A stretch of DNA of 64,000 bases. Source: Diphasiastrum complanatum. Its lineage: Eukaryota; Streptophyta; Lycopodiopsida; Lycopodiales; Lycopodiaceae. Of the stretch, positions 32,315 through 44,094 are shown one piece after another. The stretch covers positions 27,009,253 to 27,073,252 of the forward strand of contig CM055104.1 of NCBI GenBank assembly GCA_029204225.1, in the 5' to 3' direction. How positions within the stretch are numbered: position 1 is the stretch's first letter; every line of letters begins with the position of its first letter. The notes beneath the pieces were generated by a model. It made no database searches, was not told where the DNA came from, and saw only the letters and a list, made by a program, of their open reading frames with translations. The position numbers and the translations under genes were made by a program.

Positions 32315-34420
32315 TTAATTAACATCTTGCAATTCTCTTGTCCATTTTTGAAAATGAATTTTGAGAAAGTCCAAAATTAATTGAGACAATGTTGATGGTG
32401 CATCCTCCTGAGACACTTTGCAGTCGTCCTTGAGAGATGCCCAGCTAGCATCACTGTAGGAAAGCATCTGGAATCCTGCATCACGAGAATAACACAAACC
32501 AAAATCCTTCGTTAATTGGAGGTATTGCAAAATCCGTTTCGCAATCTTCCAATGAGTTTATCCTGGATTTGTACAGAATTGGCTCATCTTGAACATGGCA
32601 TAAGCAATGTCAGGACGTGTGTTATCTACAAGGTACATCAGCGATCCGATCAGCTTCCTATATGGTGTAAAATGCATCAACTCTTTTTCTTCTTCAATCT
32701 TCGAACAATCTTCATTCGTCAGGACTATTCCTACAAGCATGGGAGTATTTGCTCCCTTCTAACTCAGCATCCTGAAATCTTCTAGGATTTTTTGGGTATA
32801 TCTAGACTGATGAAGGTACAACTTATCTCCCTCATAATCCCTGTCAATCTGTAAGCCAAGATAATATATGGCTTCTCCCAGGTCTGCAATCTTGAAATGT
32901 TTCAAGATGTCATACTTCACCTCAACAATATGCTCTTCACTTTTGCAGAATATCAAAGTGTCGTCCACATACACAGCTACAATGATGATCTTCATGTCTG
33001 TTATTCTTACATAAACATTGGAATCAGCAACTAGAGGCTTGAGGGCTTGATCTTTCTTCTTACACCATTGTTGCGCTGACTGTTTCAGACCGTAGATACT
33101 CCTATGCATTCTGCATGCATGAGTAGGAAGTGAACTCGAAATGTAGCTTGGAGGTTGATCCATGTAGACTTCCTTGCCTAGCTCGCCATGCAAGAAGGTT
33201 GTCTTCTCGTTCATGATGTGAATTTTTTGAGATCATAAGCAGTTGCATATGCAAACAGTAAATGTAGGGACAAATGTTTCATGACAGGAGAGAAGGTCTC
33301 AGCATAATCAATATCATATCTCTGAGAAAACCCCTTCGATAGAAGTCTTGTTTTATATTTGGAAATATCTCCATTCGGTCCGTACTTCAACTTGTATACC
33401 CACTTGCATTTTACAGTCTTTCGCTTATCTGGTAATGGCTGCAACGTCCATACATGATTATTCCTCATGGATTCCATCTCTTTGTTCATGGCTTGGATCT
33501 TTTTGGACATTCAATCGCTTCCTCGAATATTTGTGGTTCTCCACTGAATCCACAAAACTCTGCTGATGTAGAAGCTGAGCTGCCTAACACAAATCTTGAT
33601 GGCGCTCTTTGTTCTCTTGTCGATCTTCTAGGAGATACTTCTAGGACTGGGATGCTCTTGTCTTTATCAGCTCTGCTAGGTCCAGAACCATTTCGGTTTA
33701 CAGGTATTGTACCAGTAGGCTGGCTTGCGAATCTTTCTTCATCTGATTCGTCACTCGAATGAGGTGCGACTCGAACATCTTCGTTTGAGTGTTCGTCCTC
33801 TGCTCCCTCTGTCACAGTTGGTAGATCATAGTATTGTCTACCAAGGACTTCATAACTGACATGATCATCATTGGCCATCGTTATGCTCTCATCAAATTTG
33901 ACATCGCTGACTATCTTCACAATGTTTGTCTCTGGCATGTAGACTCTGTAGTATGATGAATGATTGTCATATCCTACAAGATATCTCTATTCAGCTTTTT
34001 CATCAAGCTTCTTTCGAAGCTTATCAGGAACTGTGCATAAACTGCACAACCAAAGATTCTGATGTGAGTCAGATTGGGTTTCCTACCCCACCATAATTTG
34101 TGTGGTGTCATGTGAGGAACACCAGACTTTCTTGTCCTGTTCTGAATGTATGCAGCTGTAGCTACTACTTCAGCCCACAACACTCTTGGAGCTTTCGAGT
34201 AGGCCATCATGCATCTGGCACCTACCATTATAGTCCTGTTCTTTCTTTCTGCAACACCGTTGTGCTGCGGTGTGTAAGATTCCATGATCATTGCAGAAGT
34301 CAGTAAATCGATTCAAGATGTATTTTCTACCTCGATCTATTCTGATCTACTTCACTTTATTACCAATGAATAGAAATGGCTTGCTCTCGGGTATAGAGAG
34401 AATACAACATGTAGCCCTTG
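32315..34420 (-). pseudogene. Ty1/copia integrase-RT-RNase H fragment of a second lineage
   Basis: Reading downward from about 34420, a decayed integrase core is followed by TPQHNGVAERKNRT (catalytic Glu, near 34270) and the integrase C-terminus (to 33974). Next come an acidic linker (33938-33486), reverse transcriptase with CKWVYKLKYGPNG and GFSQRYDIDYAETFSPV (33510-33211), YVDDTLIF as the polymerase motif (near 32965), and VAYVMF-type thumb and RNase H remnants (MLSYSDASWASLKDD, 32530-32315). Frameshifts or stops separate at least five blocks, and both ends are lost, the lower end abutting the satellite field. Spacing and motifs differ from the other copia pieces here, so this is a different lineage. 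Confidence 0.85.
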
Positions 34421-35040
34421 TTTTGAGAGAGAATATGAGAAAACTTTTTAGTGTTGTTGGATCTCAAGATCTCTCAAAAAACTAAGTGCAGATGAAGTCT
34501 CTCTCACTCTCTCATAGTAGCTCGATATCCAAAAGTAGTAGTAATCAAGTACAATGGTTGGATCTCTTACATAGCACATCTAAATTTGATTGGTCTAATG
34601 AGGTGTCACCTTCTACATTGGATTGGACCATTTCTATGCATCTCTCTCTTTTGACAACATTACAACATGAGATGAAATGTAGGCTAGCCCTCTACCATCA
34701 AGCCAAGTGTCAAAGGCCTACACTACTTCAAGCTAATCCCTTGCTAATTTTGGCGTAATCACCTACTTACATATGTACAAGGGGTAAATTTGGCATACAA
34801 CTCCCAAAACTTAAATAGATAGCTTTTACAATTTTCAAAATGACCTCTTCCCATAGCTTCATGCAAAATGAAACTATTTGATTTTTTTCATGAGGCGGTA
34901 CACATTTTCTCAAATTGTCACCCATTCCTCTTCAATAAAGTTGGCTTGCAATAAATTGGTATGGCATTTTCTTGATATTTCATTTTTGTTGTTGTGCCTT
35001 TGGTAAATTCAAATTAGCTTGTCCATGAATTAAATTTTCA
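34421..35040. other. AT-rich spacer, nothing recognised
   Basis: No gene, repeat or signal that I can support lies between the two copia fragments. A 90-codon Ser/Leu-rich frame at 34486-34758 has no recognisable content. Confidence 0.35.
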
Positions 35041-35333
35041 AGATTATTTACTATCCAATCAAGTACTGCATCCACATAAAATATAGCTACATTTAGTAAC
35101 TCATCATCAATATTTTAATTCTTCAGAGATGATTTGATTTGCAACACATAATCAACCATATGATGTTGCTTTCTCTTACATACTACTAGTCGAAATTCAA
35201 ACAACCACCTAATGATTCTTCTCGTATTGCAAGTAGCATTTTCAATGATCATGAGGATTGATATCATGTTGTTAGGGCCTTCTTTGGCAGGGGATTGGTC
35301 CAGCCAAAAAGTCCTAAAACAGTCAACGGGCAA
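35040..35333 (-). pseudogene. Ty1/copia gag (UBN2-type) fragment cut at 35269
   Basis: The minus strand gives a gag-like sequence (CNTRRIIRWLFEFRL, then MVDYVLQIKSSLKN) that aligns with the UBN2-type gag of the intact element at 44.1 kb (SNNTSRILMLRNQ ... YVLRIKSLNKEL). Sequence shared with the gag at 4.65 kb ends abruptly at 35269, where TGTTAGGGCC begins. The upstream gag is therefore missing because something else was inserted or joined there. Confidence 0.5.
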
Positions 35334-36654
35334 CAGTACTAATGCTGGTTATGCCCTACGTGAGTAACGGAGGTCCTGCCACATCCAATCCTGGGGGTTT
35401 CCTCTGTTAGTCCGTGCTCACGAGCCAATGAGAGTTTTCCAGGCTCTCAGAAGTATGACTGTAAGGAGGGGTTCTAGTACTTTCGATGCAATGATTCATG
35501 AGCTTTCTAGGGTCACGGTCCCGTAAAAACTTCTGATTGCTAGTTCGCGCTAGGATCTCACTTATAGCTCTCTCCCCATTGAATTCAGCTTGCAGCTAGT
35601 AAAAATACTACATGGGCTTGAAATCGATTTACTGCCTATGATGTGCTCGTGGGGTGCAAGTTATACACACCGACTTGTTTGATAGGCGGTGGTATTTTCG
35701 CCGACCGTCGGGTCTAGGTATTTTGCTAGACAGTACCGACGACGGGTGTGACTAGTGACTCCTAACCCAGATGGCATATTTCGGCCATGTTGGGTGGACT
35801 GCCCGCTCTTGTATTTCAAAGAGGTCGGGTTTACCAATTCGACCCATCACAAACACTTTATGCAATGCATTGATAATGATTGTTTAAAATGGATGTGAAG
35901 CCCAAAAAGAAACCATGAGCATTAATGAAAATGTCCTATCAGTGATCAATCTCGATTATGACTTGATTCTATGCAATAGCATAAAAGACGGTTCACATGT
36001 GTTTTAGTAATGGAAAAATCGATACCGGTCGCCACTTTCAACACTAAAATCAAGGTACAAAACAGAGCATCCAAGATGCCTTTTATAAAAATATCACAAG
36101 TTTAAAGATAAAATAGTACCTCAAGTGAAAGGGAAAGCCAGTATGCCGCAAGAGCCCCAAGTCATGAGTCTTCGGCAAAGCGCTAGAGATGGAGTCAAGG
36201 CCAAGGATAGAGAGCAACTGGCAGCGATGAACAATGAGAAGCCTTTGTATCTAATTTCTCTCTCAGAATGCCAGTAGGTAGCTGTTATGTGTGGGTACTC
36301 TAGTCATGAATGCCTTGCCACTTCTTCAATTTTCGTCACAGTTTCTCACAATGGGGCACTGAGATAGGTACTTGCTCTTTCCAAAACCCTGAAAACAGTC
36401 CATAGAAGGCCGCAATCACTCTGTTCTTGGCCGTAGATAGAATTTGGAGGTGATTCCACACTGTAAGTAACGCCGCAATCACTCTGACAGGTCTATCACA
36501 ACATTGTTTGATCCAAAAAAACTTGTGTAGATGGCTGAAAATAAACCCGATAATCTGATTATTTTCTGGTACAGCCCTCAGAAGGTAGCAATAGACCAGT
36601 TTTGGCCGCAATCAGGGCTTTGAAGTCGCTAGCAGGCTGCTAGGTCACTGACTG

Positions 36655-36895
36655 ATTTGACACTGCCCACAAAAATTTGTAGATGGACCGCAAGCATTCT
36701 GTTAGGTCCATAGACAGAGGTTGGAGGTCGCAAAACAGAGCTAGAGGGCCGTAGACAGACTGTGGAGGCCACAACAGGTCTGAATCCATGCCACAAACAG
36801 AGAGATGAGGGCATAAACGAGATGTTAGGGTTGCAGGCACAGCTTAGAGGGCCACAACAGATCTGCTAGAGAGTTGTAACCAGGGTTTACACCAA
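36655..36895 (+). repeat. Degenerate ~22-bp repeat GAGGNCGCAAACAGA
   Basis: Units such as TTGGAGGTCGCAAAACAGAG, AGAGGGCCGTAGACAGACTG and GGAGGCCACAACAGGTCTG follow one another about ten times with strong divergence. The vocabulary (GAGG-CCG-AGA) resembles the satellite at 28-32 kb, though units are twice as long. Confidence 0.5.
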
Positions 36896-38434
36896 GACAA
36901 AGCCTGAAAAAACGAAGGTAGGGTAGCGAGGATCTGTAGGAAAAATGATGACACACCAGTCTGTGGTAAAACACAGGCAAACTATGAAAGATATCCATAG
37001 TCCTATGGCAAGGTACAGATGCCTCTTGTAGACCTCATTGCTCACCATATGTAGCAATCTTTCATGTAAGGTGCTCCCTGTCGAAGATAGATAACCAATG
37101 ATATGTCTATCACGAATTCACTGGTGGATTACCAAAGAGGTTACTGTCAACAGAGGAATGGCCTTTTGAACATCATCCTCTTGTATTTGCCACAACACCA
37201 TTCACTCATCCAAAACTCCAAGTGACATAATGCACATTTACTTTAAAGAAACCATGCAAGCCAAACACCCATACATTTCCCACTAAGCCTCTCACACTCA
37301 AAGTGATCCATATACTACCATCAACTCTCAACCTAGATCCTCTATCAAATCGTCACAACCTCATTCACTTAACAAGGCAATATCATTATTCCTTCATGAA
37401 GCAAGAATCTTCAAGCATTCATTGAGCAAAGACGATCACCTCAAGCAATCAAGCAACTTCCACCCAACAATGACTCTTCAAACAACTAACAAATAAGCAA
37501 GCATTGCTAACTATGGAGGTAGCACCATCAAACACCATGAGCAAGAAATTGCAATCCACAGTCACTTCAAACGATCACCATATACAATCATCGTTCATCC
37601 TTGAAACTCCCCATCCATCCTCAAACATAGCATTACTAACAACAATACAACACAACTCACATAACTTTCACACTTATGAAACACAAAGTGGAATCAACCT
37701 GTAATATTTCTCACAAAACAACTAACATTGAGCAACTTAAAACTCCCACAAGAATGGAACTAGAACAAGATAACAACACTCCAACTTTTCAAAACTAGCC
37801 AAGATGCCATTTTTGTCAAAGGCTAGGGAGGCCATTCAAGTTTCCCCTTTTGTACACCCTAGAAGCCCAAAATTTCAATGGCTAGTGGGTGTACCTCCCA
37901 ATTTTTATAGCCTCCAAGGTGTTTTGGCATTTAACATCCAAATTTTGGGTGAGGCTCTTTTTCAACCCCTATTTTTAGTAAGCGGCCTTCGTTTTTTTTT
38001 TGGGTACCTGTGTTTTCGGCTTTTCTTCGATTTTTCAAAGGCCGTGCGCCTACTGCTCATTTGTCTGGGTTTTTGGCCTGTTGGGTAACCACTTGGCCCA
38101 CACATTTCGTTAATTGTCTGTAAATTGCCCAAACTTTGCCGTTAGGGTTTTTGTGACTCCTTGACACTGAATCCATATTTCCCGGTCCCATTTTTATCCA
38201 AAACTTTTCTTTCTCGGTTTTTTCTTCTGTGGTTGACTTTTTTGACATTCATGACTAGGGCTCCCACGACAACACGATTTCCCTGAAAAATACACTAAGT
38301 GATCATATATTAGTAAAAAATGGACTCAGTACATGGTGGGATTTTAGCACGGTCATATCGGCTATTTTTTTACAACTGGCCATTTTTGTGAAAAGCTGTA
38401 AAATATTTACCGGCCATTTCTAAGGCCGCAAAAT

Positions 38435-38612
38435 TTGCTCTAGCCTCATTTAGGGCGGGCTGGGACCCAATTCTAGGTGGACCGACACTTTTGGCTCTGT
38501 CTTACAAAACTTGACCACAAAATATTTTTGACGATTTTTTTGAAAGTTAGTTTCTTACTTTTAAACTGTGTCTAGCCACTTTAGGGCGGGCTGGGACCCA
38601 GTTCAAAGACAA
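38435..38612 (+). repeat. Short direct repeat TTTAGGGCGGGCTGGGACCC
   Basis: The word TTTAGGGCGGGCTGGGACCC followed by AATTC or AGTTC occurs near 38448 and near 38579, about 130 bp apart, with related flanks. It marks a small internal duplication in the non-coding stretch. Confidence 0.6.
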
Positions 38613-39575
38613 AATTGTGCCAATTTTTCTCTAATAACCAGATTTTACATGCCGATTTTTTTAATTATTGCAAACTCAAACTTCAATATTAGCCTGATTT
38701 TCCGTGCGAAAATATCGGCTAACATTGGCGACTACCAATGGGTAGTATGGTCCCCATACGACGGACCCAAAGTCTCTGGTTTCGCAGACCAGCTCCTGGT
38801 GGTGGATCAAGTTTAGTGGGCTCAGCACCCTTGCTAGGTGATGCTAATCACAATGAGTTGGTGGCTTCAACAGCTTCCTATCCAAAGGCCATCGATTGAG
38901 CCCTTAGGATCCATCTGCAACCGGATTGGATTTAACCGTAGCATCTTTGAACAATTTGGTGTCTTCATACCTGCAAAAACCCACCTGTGACCTAAATGGC
39001 AAATGCTCCCATTCCCATCAGTGTAAGACAATGCCCATTTTCGGACCCCTGCATGGAGGAATATGCAAATGCAAATCTCAAGATTGGAGATGGGATGATA
39101 TGGATTCAAGTCAACAGTATTGTATTTAACATTGTGTCATTGATGTGTGTGTGAATGCATATGCAATGAGGCTTTAGTGCCCCAACTCTGAAACCGGTCC
39201 AGACTGGTGATTGCCAACTTTTTTTTATTTTTAATTTTAGACATTCAACTTATACTCTCTAAGAACCGATTCAACATGGAATAACCATTTTCTCTCTCTA
39301 TACTGACTCTTCTCTCAATTCCTATATTCTGACAGTAGTCCATGTAGGACAATTTACTGTCCTAAGATCCAATACACAAGATGGTAGGAAGTATTGGTTT
39401 TCCGCTAGTCTATGGAATCAATTAGGAAAATCGTCCTCACCTCTTATGGATGTGCGAGGCGCCACTTGTCCTCACAAATTGGTTTGAGATCTGCTAGATA
39501 CAGTTGAAGTCTTTTTTTTTTCCTTTTACTTTTCTCTCAGTTTTTCTTTTTGTCTCTTTTCCTATTTTCTTTTCC

Positions 39576-39578
<3 letters not shown>

Positions 39579-39619
<41 letters not shown>
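39579..39619. repeat. (TA)n microsatellite
   Basis: About 40 bp of uninterrupted TA dinucleotides follow a 70-bp pyrimidine-rich run. Tyr/Ile repeat frames across it are artefacts. Confidence 0.95.
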
Positions 39620-39621
<2 letters not shown>

Positions 39622-40281
39622 TGTATCTTACCCATTGGGCGATGGAGTCACTCCCCACCCCAATTTATTGTTTCTATTCCCACTTTTTTCTCTCTTACCC
39701 TCCCTTTTATGCTTCTGATCAGACACTCATGCTCATAGGAGAAAATATGTAATGCCCTATGCAGCTCAAAGTATATGCAGAATGCAGGGGTATGGATGCA
39801 TGAGATAGTCTTGCAATCAAATGACCAAGCACATTGTGCCTACATGATGCAAGTGTAGTGGTGGTGGGTGCAATGGATTTTGACTCACCTGTGATATATG
39901 TAGATTACAGTTTTCAGTGTGTGTGGATCTCACATGTAGTAACACCCATATTTATACACTAAAACAAAAAAAAAAAAATTCTGTTTTTCTAGTGGTATTT
40001 TAAAGCAAGATAGAACATTGACCAACAAATTAAAAAACCAAATTGGCAAAGTAAAGTAAAACTTACCACCCCTCCACTCCCCCATGAAATCAGGGATAAG
40101 GGTGTATTGTTGTCACCTTACCACATCTATCCAGCATCCACCTTGTTGTCTGGGTATTCATCTTCTATCGTAGGTCTATCATGACGTATGGAATAGGAAG
40201 CTAAACTATTCAGGTCTCTCAACTGATATGGGTGACTTTGGTGTATGTTTGAATTCCATGGTAGAAATGGAAGATCTGCGC

Positions 40282-41795
40282 CTACCACATCGAATATCCT
40301 TCCCATATTATAGGGTTTATCCTTGGAGGTATAATATTCCTTGTTTCCTCTCTAATTTCTAGTTCAGGCCCCTTGTTCTCGATATCTTCTTCAGAGACAT
40401 AGCCTGGCATGCCTCCTTCCCAATGGAATATATCCATCAATACCTCTTGGGTTTCTTGGATACAATTTTGGTACCCATCCTCATTAGTATGCATCAATGT
40501 TCTCTTGTTCGCCACATTCTTATGATCTTCAAATAGGTTCTGTATATCATATGACTCCTCCTGATTAATGTCATCAAAGGTAGGTGGTTTAATAACTTCA
40601 CTTTCCGAAATTGTTGGATTTGGATCTATGGTTCTGGATCTAGGGGGTGTTACTAGTGGGTTAGCACATATTGGCTCCGCTACATTGCTATCATCATCCT
40701 CGTCAGGAGGTACAACTTGATCTGCCTGATTGCTGAATATCGTTGGTAATGTCTCCTCAGACTTAGTGGCCTTCCCAAGACTCACCTGCTGATTACACCC
40801 TTCCATCCACTCTTTCCTAGGTGGGTCTGTCCGTAACTCGCTCCAGGTTGTCGTCAGCACACTTGCCCTAGTCCCCTCAGGGATGAGTGTTTCTATTGGG
40901 TGTGTCAGGGGATTGTTGTTGTTGGTCTCAACTCGTCTATCCTGAGAGATATTCTCATGATATCTAGACCACAGGTCTATATTCTTACTAGTCTGAGCTT
41001 CCTGATTGGCTAGTCCATAACGGTGTAAATTTGACTCACTCCCCTGTGTCCCTCCATAATCCTCCACAAAGCTAGGTGATAACTCAATGCTACTTGGCAC
41101 TCTCTCTTCCTCAGCACATTCTGCTTCGGAAAACTTTGAGGGTCCAGTCCTCTCGTAGGTGTCATGTGGTAGTCCTGTATGATGTAATTCTCTCATTCTT
41201 GGCAACTCGCGGTGCCCCAGTGTTTGTCAGCTACTATCTAGCATCAGATTTCTCATGGCCTGACACTCACATGTGGTGATGTGTGCTTCCTCTGCAATCG
41301 TGGCTCTAGATATCGCCTCTTCCAATGATGAAACTCTATATTGGCATACCACTAGTTGGATATTACTCGACAGTCCTCTCAAAAATATATCAAGTAGTAG
41401 TTGCGAAGGTAATTCCATTGTAAAACTTAGGTCCAGCTAGTGCACTAATCCTTCGAATCGTCTAGCATACTGATGCACAGTTTATGTAGATGTTTGTTAT
41501 ATGGTAGCTAGGGCAAATATTAGACTATTTAGATTATAAGTGCCTCTGAATTCTCTAAAGAATTCCTGATAGTACTCCTCAAGTGTGCTGATAGAAGCTC
41601 TAGGTAGAGTATGGTACCATCTTCTGGCTGTTCCTACCAAAGTAGTGGTAAACAGCATCATCTGATGCGCAGGACTCACTCTATTCATGAGCATTAGTGT
41701 TTCAAAATCCTTGACATGCTCAAGGGCATCTTCGTCCTCATTCTTGTGAAATTGCGGTAGGAGACCTTCTATTTCAGGTATCCCCCAGTGTCATT
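40282..41795 (-). pseudogene. Ty3/gypsy gag remnant
   Basis: On the minus strand, 41795-41480 encodes the capsid core of the Retrotrans_gag type: a KNEDEDALEHVKDFETLM-like entry and then LVGTARRWYHTLPRASISTL with EEYYQEFFREFRG, the hallmark of gypsy gags. A frame break near 41450 leads to LFLRGLSSNIQL-like sequence at 41418-41227, and a further break to an acidic 307-codon tail at 41205-40282 that I do not recognise. No zinc knuckle, protease or pol follows. The right end is cut by a copia fragment at 41.8 kb. Gag would form the particle; here it is inactive. Confidence 0.65.
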
Positions 41796-41814
41796 TGGGA
41801 CAACTATTGGCTGG

Positions 41815-42637
41815 ATGGAAGGACAACTTTTGAGATGCTACTCAAGAGGAGGCCGAGTGTCAACTTTCTAAGAACCTTTATGTCAACATTACTCTTGATG
41901 ATAGGACCAAGGAGGATCCATCTTCAAGAAGAGGTATTTTTGTTGGATATAGTGAGGTGAGCAAAGCCTACAAGGTTTACATTCCTTCCACTAACAAAGT
42001 GATTGTTGGTAGAGATGTCATTTTTTATGAGGGAAACATTCCAAAGGTGTCTTCAAGCATGATTGATGGTAAAGTAGATGGATCTAACATTCTTGATGTT
42101 GATGAGAAGGATCCTACTTTGGATGGTGGTGATGATGGACCTTCATCAAGTCAAAAGCCAAGGAGAACATCAAGAGAAAGACAAGTACGTTCAAGGCTCG
42201 CATATGATCAAAAGGGTAAGCAAGTAGTTTCTGGAAATTATGTTGCTTTCCTAACCTCTTTGGATGAGCCTACAAGTGTAGATCAAGCAAGGAAAGAAGA
42301 GGAGTGGATCCAAGCAATGGATCTCAAGTATCAAGCTCTTATGAAGAATGGAACATGGAGATTGGTGGAGTTGTTTAAAGACAAGAAAGCTATTGGATGC
42401 AAATGGATCTTCAAGGTGAAGACAAACCAAGATGGATCTATCAACACGTACAAGGCAAGGTTAGTGGCAAAAGGATATGCTCAACAACAAGGAATTGACT
42501 ATGATGAGACCTTTGCACCCGTGGCAAAGATGGTAAGCATTCGAGTCATCATTTCACTTGCTACACTTTATGGATGGGATCTATGGCAAATGGACATTTC
42601 AAATGCATTCTTGAATGGTGATCTTGAGGAGGAAGTA
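41815..42637 (+). pseudogene. Ty1/copia integrase tail-RT fragment, interrupted by a newer copia
   Basis: After a frameshift near 41870 the frame 41957-42637 gives VGYSEVSKAYKVYIPSTN, an acidic Ser-rich linker, and reverse transcriptase up to CKWIFKVKTNQDGS and QMDISNAFLNGDLEEEV. It stops at the exact start of the next LTR (42638), so the newer copia element inserted into, or was joined to, this older one. The continuation of the older RT is not found beyond 50.66 kb. It is the same family as the fragment at 5.3 kb. Confidence 0.8.
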
Positions 42638-43499
42638 TGTTGAAAATTGTCACTTCTCACTTGACATTGGTTCATGTAAATATTGATCAAACATTACAAT
42701 ATGTTGATGACATGATTTCACACGGGTGGAGCCTGTTCCCACGTGTGAAAGGATGTACTTTTCATGTTTGTATATATCCAAATTGATTTTGTATCATTCT
42801 AGTTAGTGTGAACATGAAATGACTAGTTTTTAGTCAAGTTGACTAGTCACCTACAAATTAGCTTTTCCTTGCATGTGCATGAGTAAATGCTCCCACATGG
42901 CAAGTGGATGTTCACACATGTGTATAGATTACTAGAAGATAAGAGTTGACCATTTTCCTTAGATCCTATTTTGTAGGGAATATTCCTATATTCTAGGAGA
43001 CTAGCTTTTTAGATTTTAGTCATATTATAGAAGGTCAACTATTGGATAAGGATCAAGGATGGATAAAATGGATAGATCTGAGTGATGTGGCACTCTTCAC
43101 ACGTGTGAAGGCCTTCTGGACTGTACCAGACTCATGGATGTACTTGATCCATAAAACGATCATCATTTTGCTAAGAAAATTGATGAGACTTTTGCACTCT
43201 ACACTTTTGTGAGATTTCTAGTCATTTGTCTTGTGATTTTTATGCATGATTGCTATCTAGTATCATTGTACTTGTTGTTTCAGGTGCAGGCCGTACAGTG
43301 GACAATACTCCACACGTGTGAAGCCGCTCTCACTAAAAAATGATGTGTTGATCCATTGCTCTTGCTTAAATCCAAGTGTACTGAATCTAGATCAAGATCT
43401 AATGTGTAGAACTTGATAGATTCATTGATTAAGCAACCAATAACTCTCTATGATTGTAAAGTACAATCATTATTGTCCTAAAAACTGTAAAATTTATCA
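42638..43499 (+). mobile_element. Copia 5' LTR (862 bp)
   Basis: The LTR starts TGTTGAAAATTG and ends ...TTTATCA immediately before the primer binding site. It contains a TATA-like GTATATATCC near 42765 and several G-box palindromes of the form TTCACACGTGTGAA (near 42738, 43089, 43309). Over the 593 bp shared with the 3' LTR I count about 14 mismatches, roughly 2.4 percent, so the insertion is not new. Confidence 0.9.
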
Positions 43500-43511
43500 T
43501 GGTATCAGAGC
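43500..43511 (+). other. Primer binding site, initiator tRNA-Met type
   Basis: TGGTATCAGAGC lies directly after the 5' LTR. This is the standard plant copia primer site, complementary to the 3' end of initiator tRNA-Met, where minus-strand DNA synthesis starts. Confidence 0.9.
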
Positions 43512-44094
43512 TAAGTAAGAGAGTGATCATTGAATCATAAATCTTGTAAAGATCATTGGCAAAATTTGTTTTTTGGCCAATACTAGTGAGGGCGAGTTCT
43601 TCTAGAGTGATAGCTTGTAATCATTTGGATAAAAACGACTTGGAGGCTGTGTATGTACTTTTCACACGTGTGAAACCATACAGCAACTTTCAATTCAAGT
43701 TACTTTGTGTTTGTTGGTCCCAAAATTACAATACTAGTTCATTTTTGGTGCTTTTTGAAGCATAGTATTGATCTAGATTCATTCTAACTAATGCCTATGA
43801 CCAAATAGTGTTTTGGATCATTGAAGCATTTCTTTTTAGAGTCTAAGATCAGATCTTAAGAGGCTGATTTGTTCAGATCCTTAGTTGAAGTGAAATCTCT
43901 AAGGAAAGTGGAAAGCAATTTTTTTGTGAGAGTGAAAGCTAGAAATTTTTGGTAAGATCTTTGAGTATCATTCAAGCTTGTGTAATAGTTTGATAGAGAC
44001 AAGCCTATAGGCATTCTAGAAAGCTTTAGGCCTTTTCATAGATCTTTTAAAATTCAAAAATCTTTGTGATTTTTAAAAGAGCATTCATTCTAAA

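Larger units (their letters stand above)
35270..39900. other. Long non-coding stretch, probable LTR or non-autonomous element
   Basis: No coding sequence is evident over 4.6 kb. The left edge (TGTTAGGGCC at 35270) interrupts a copia gag and starts with TG, as an LTR would. A long pyrimidine-rich tract at about 39510-39580 would be a purine-rich tract on the minus strand. A gypsy gag in minus orientation begins further right at 40282. One reading is that this is the 3' part of a large minus-strand gypsy-like element that lacks pol. No second LTR copy is present to test this. Confidence 0.3.

Noticed and set aside
29164-32325. Many open frames of 60-190 codons on both strands in the satellite field, with Ser/Val/Leu-Tyr-Gly-Pro or Arg/Gly repeats
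   Set aside because: They exist because the 9-11-bp units rarely create stops. Frames overlap in several phases and the peptides merely echo the DNA repeat.
37504-38090. Two short frames (66 and 94 codons) in the non-coding stretch
   Set aside because: No homology that I recognise; one is Ser/Thr/His-rich and the other hydrophobic, and neither has supporting signals.
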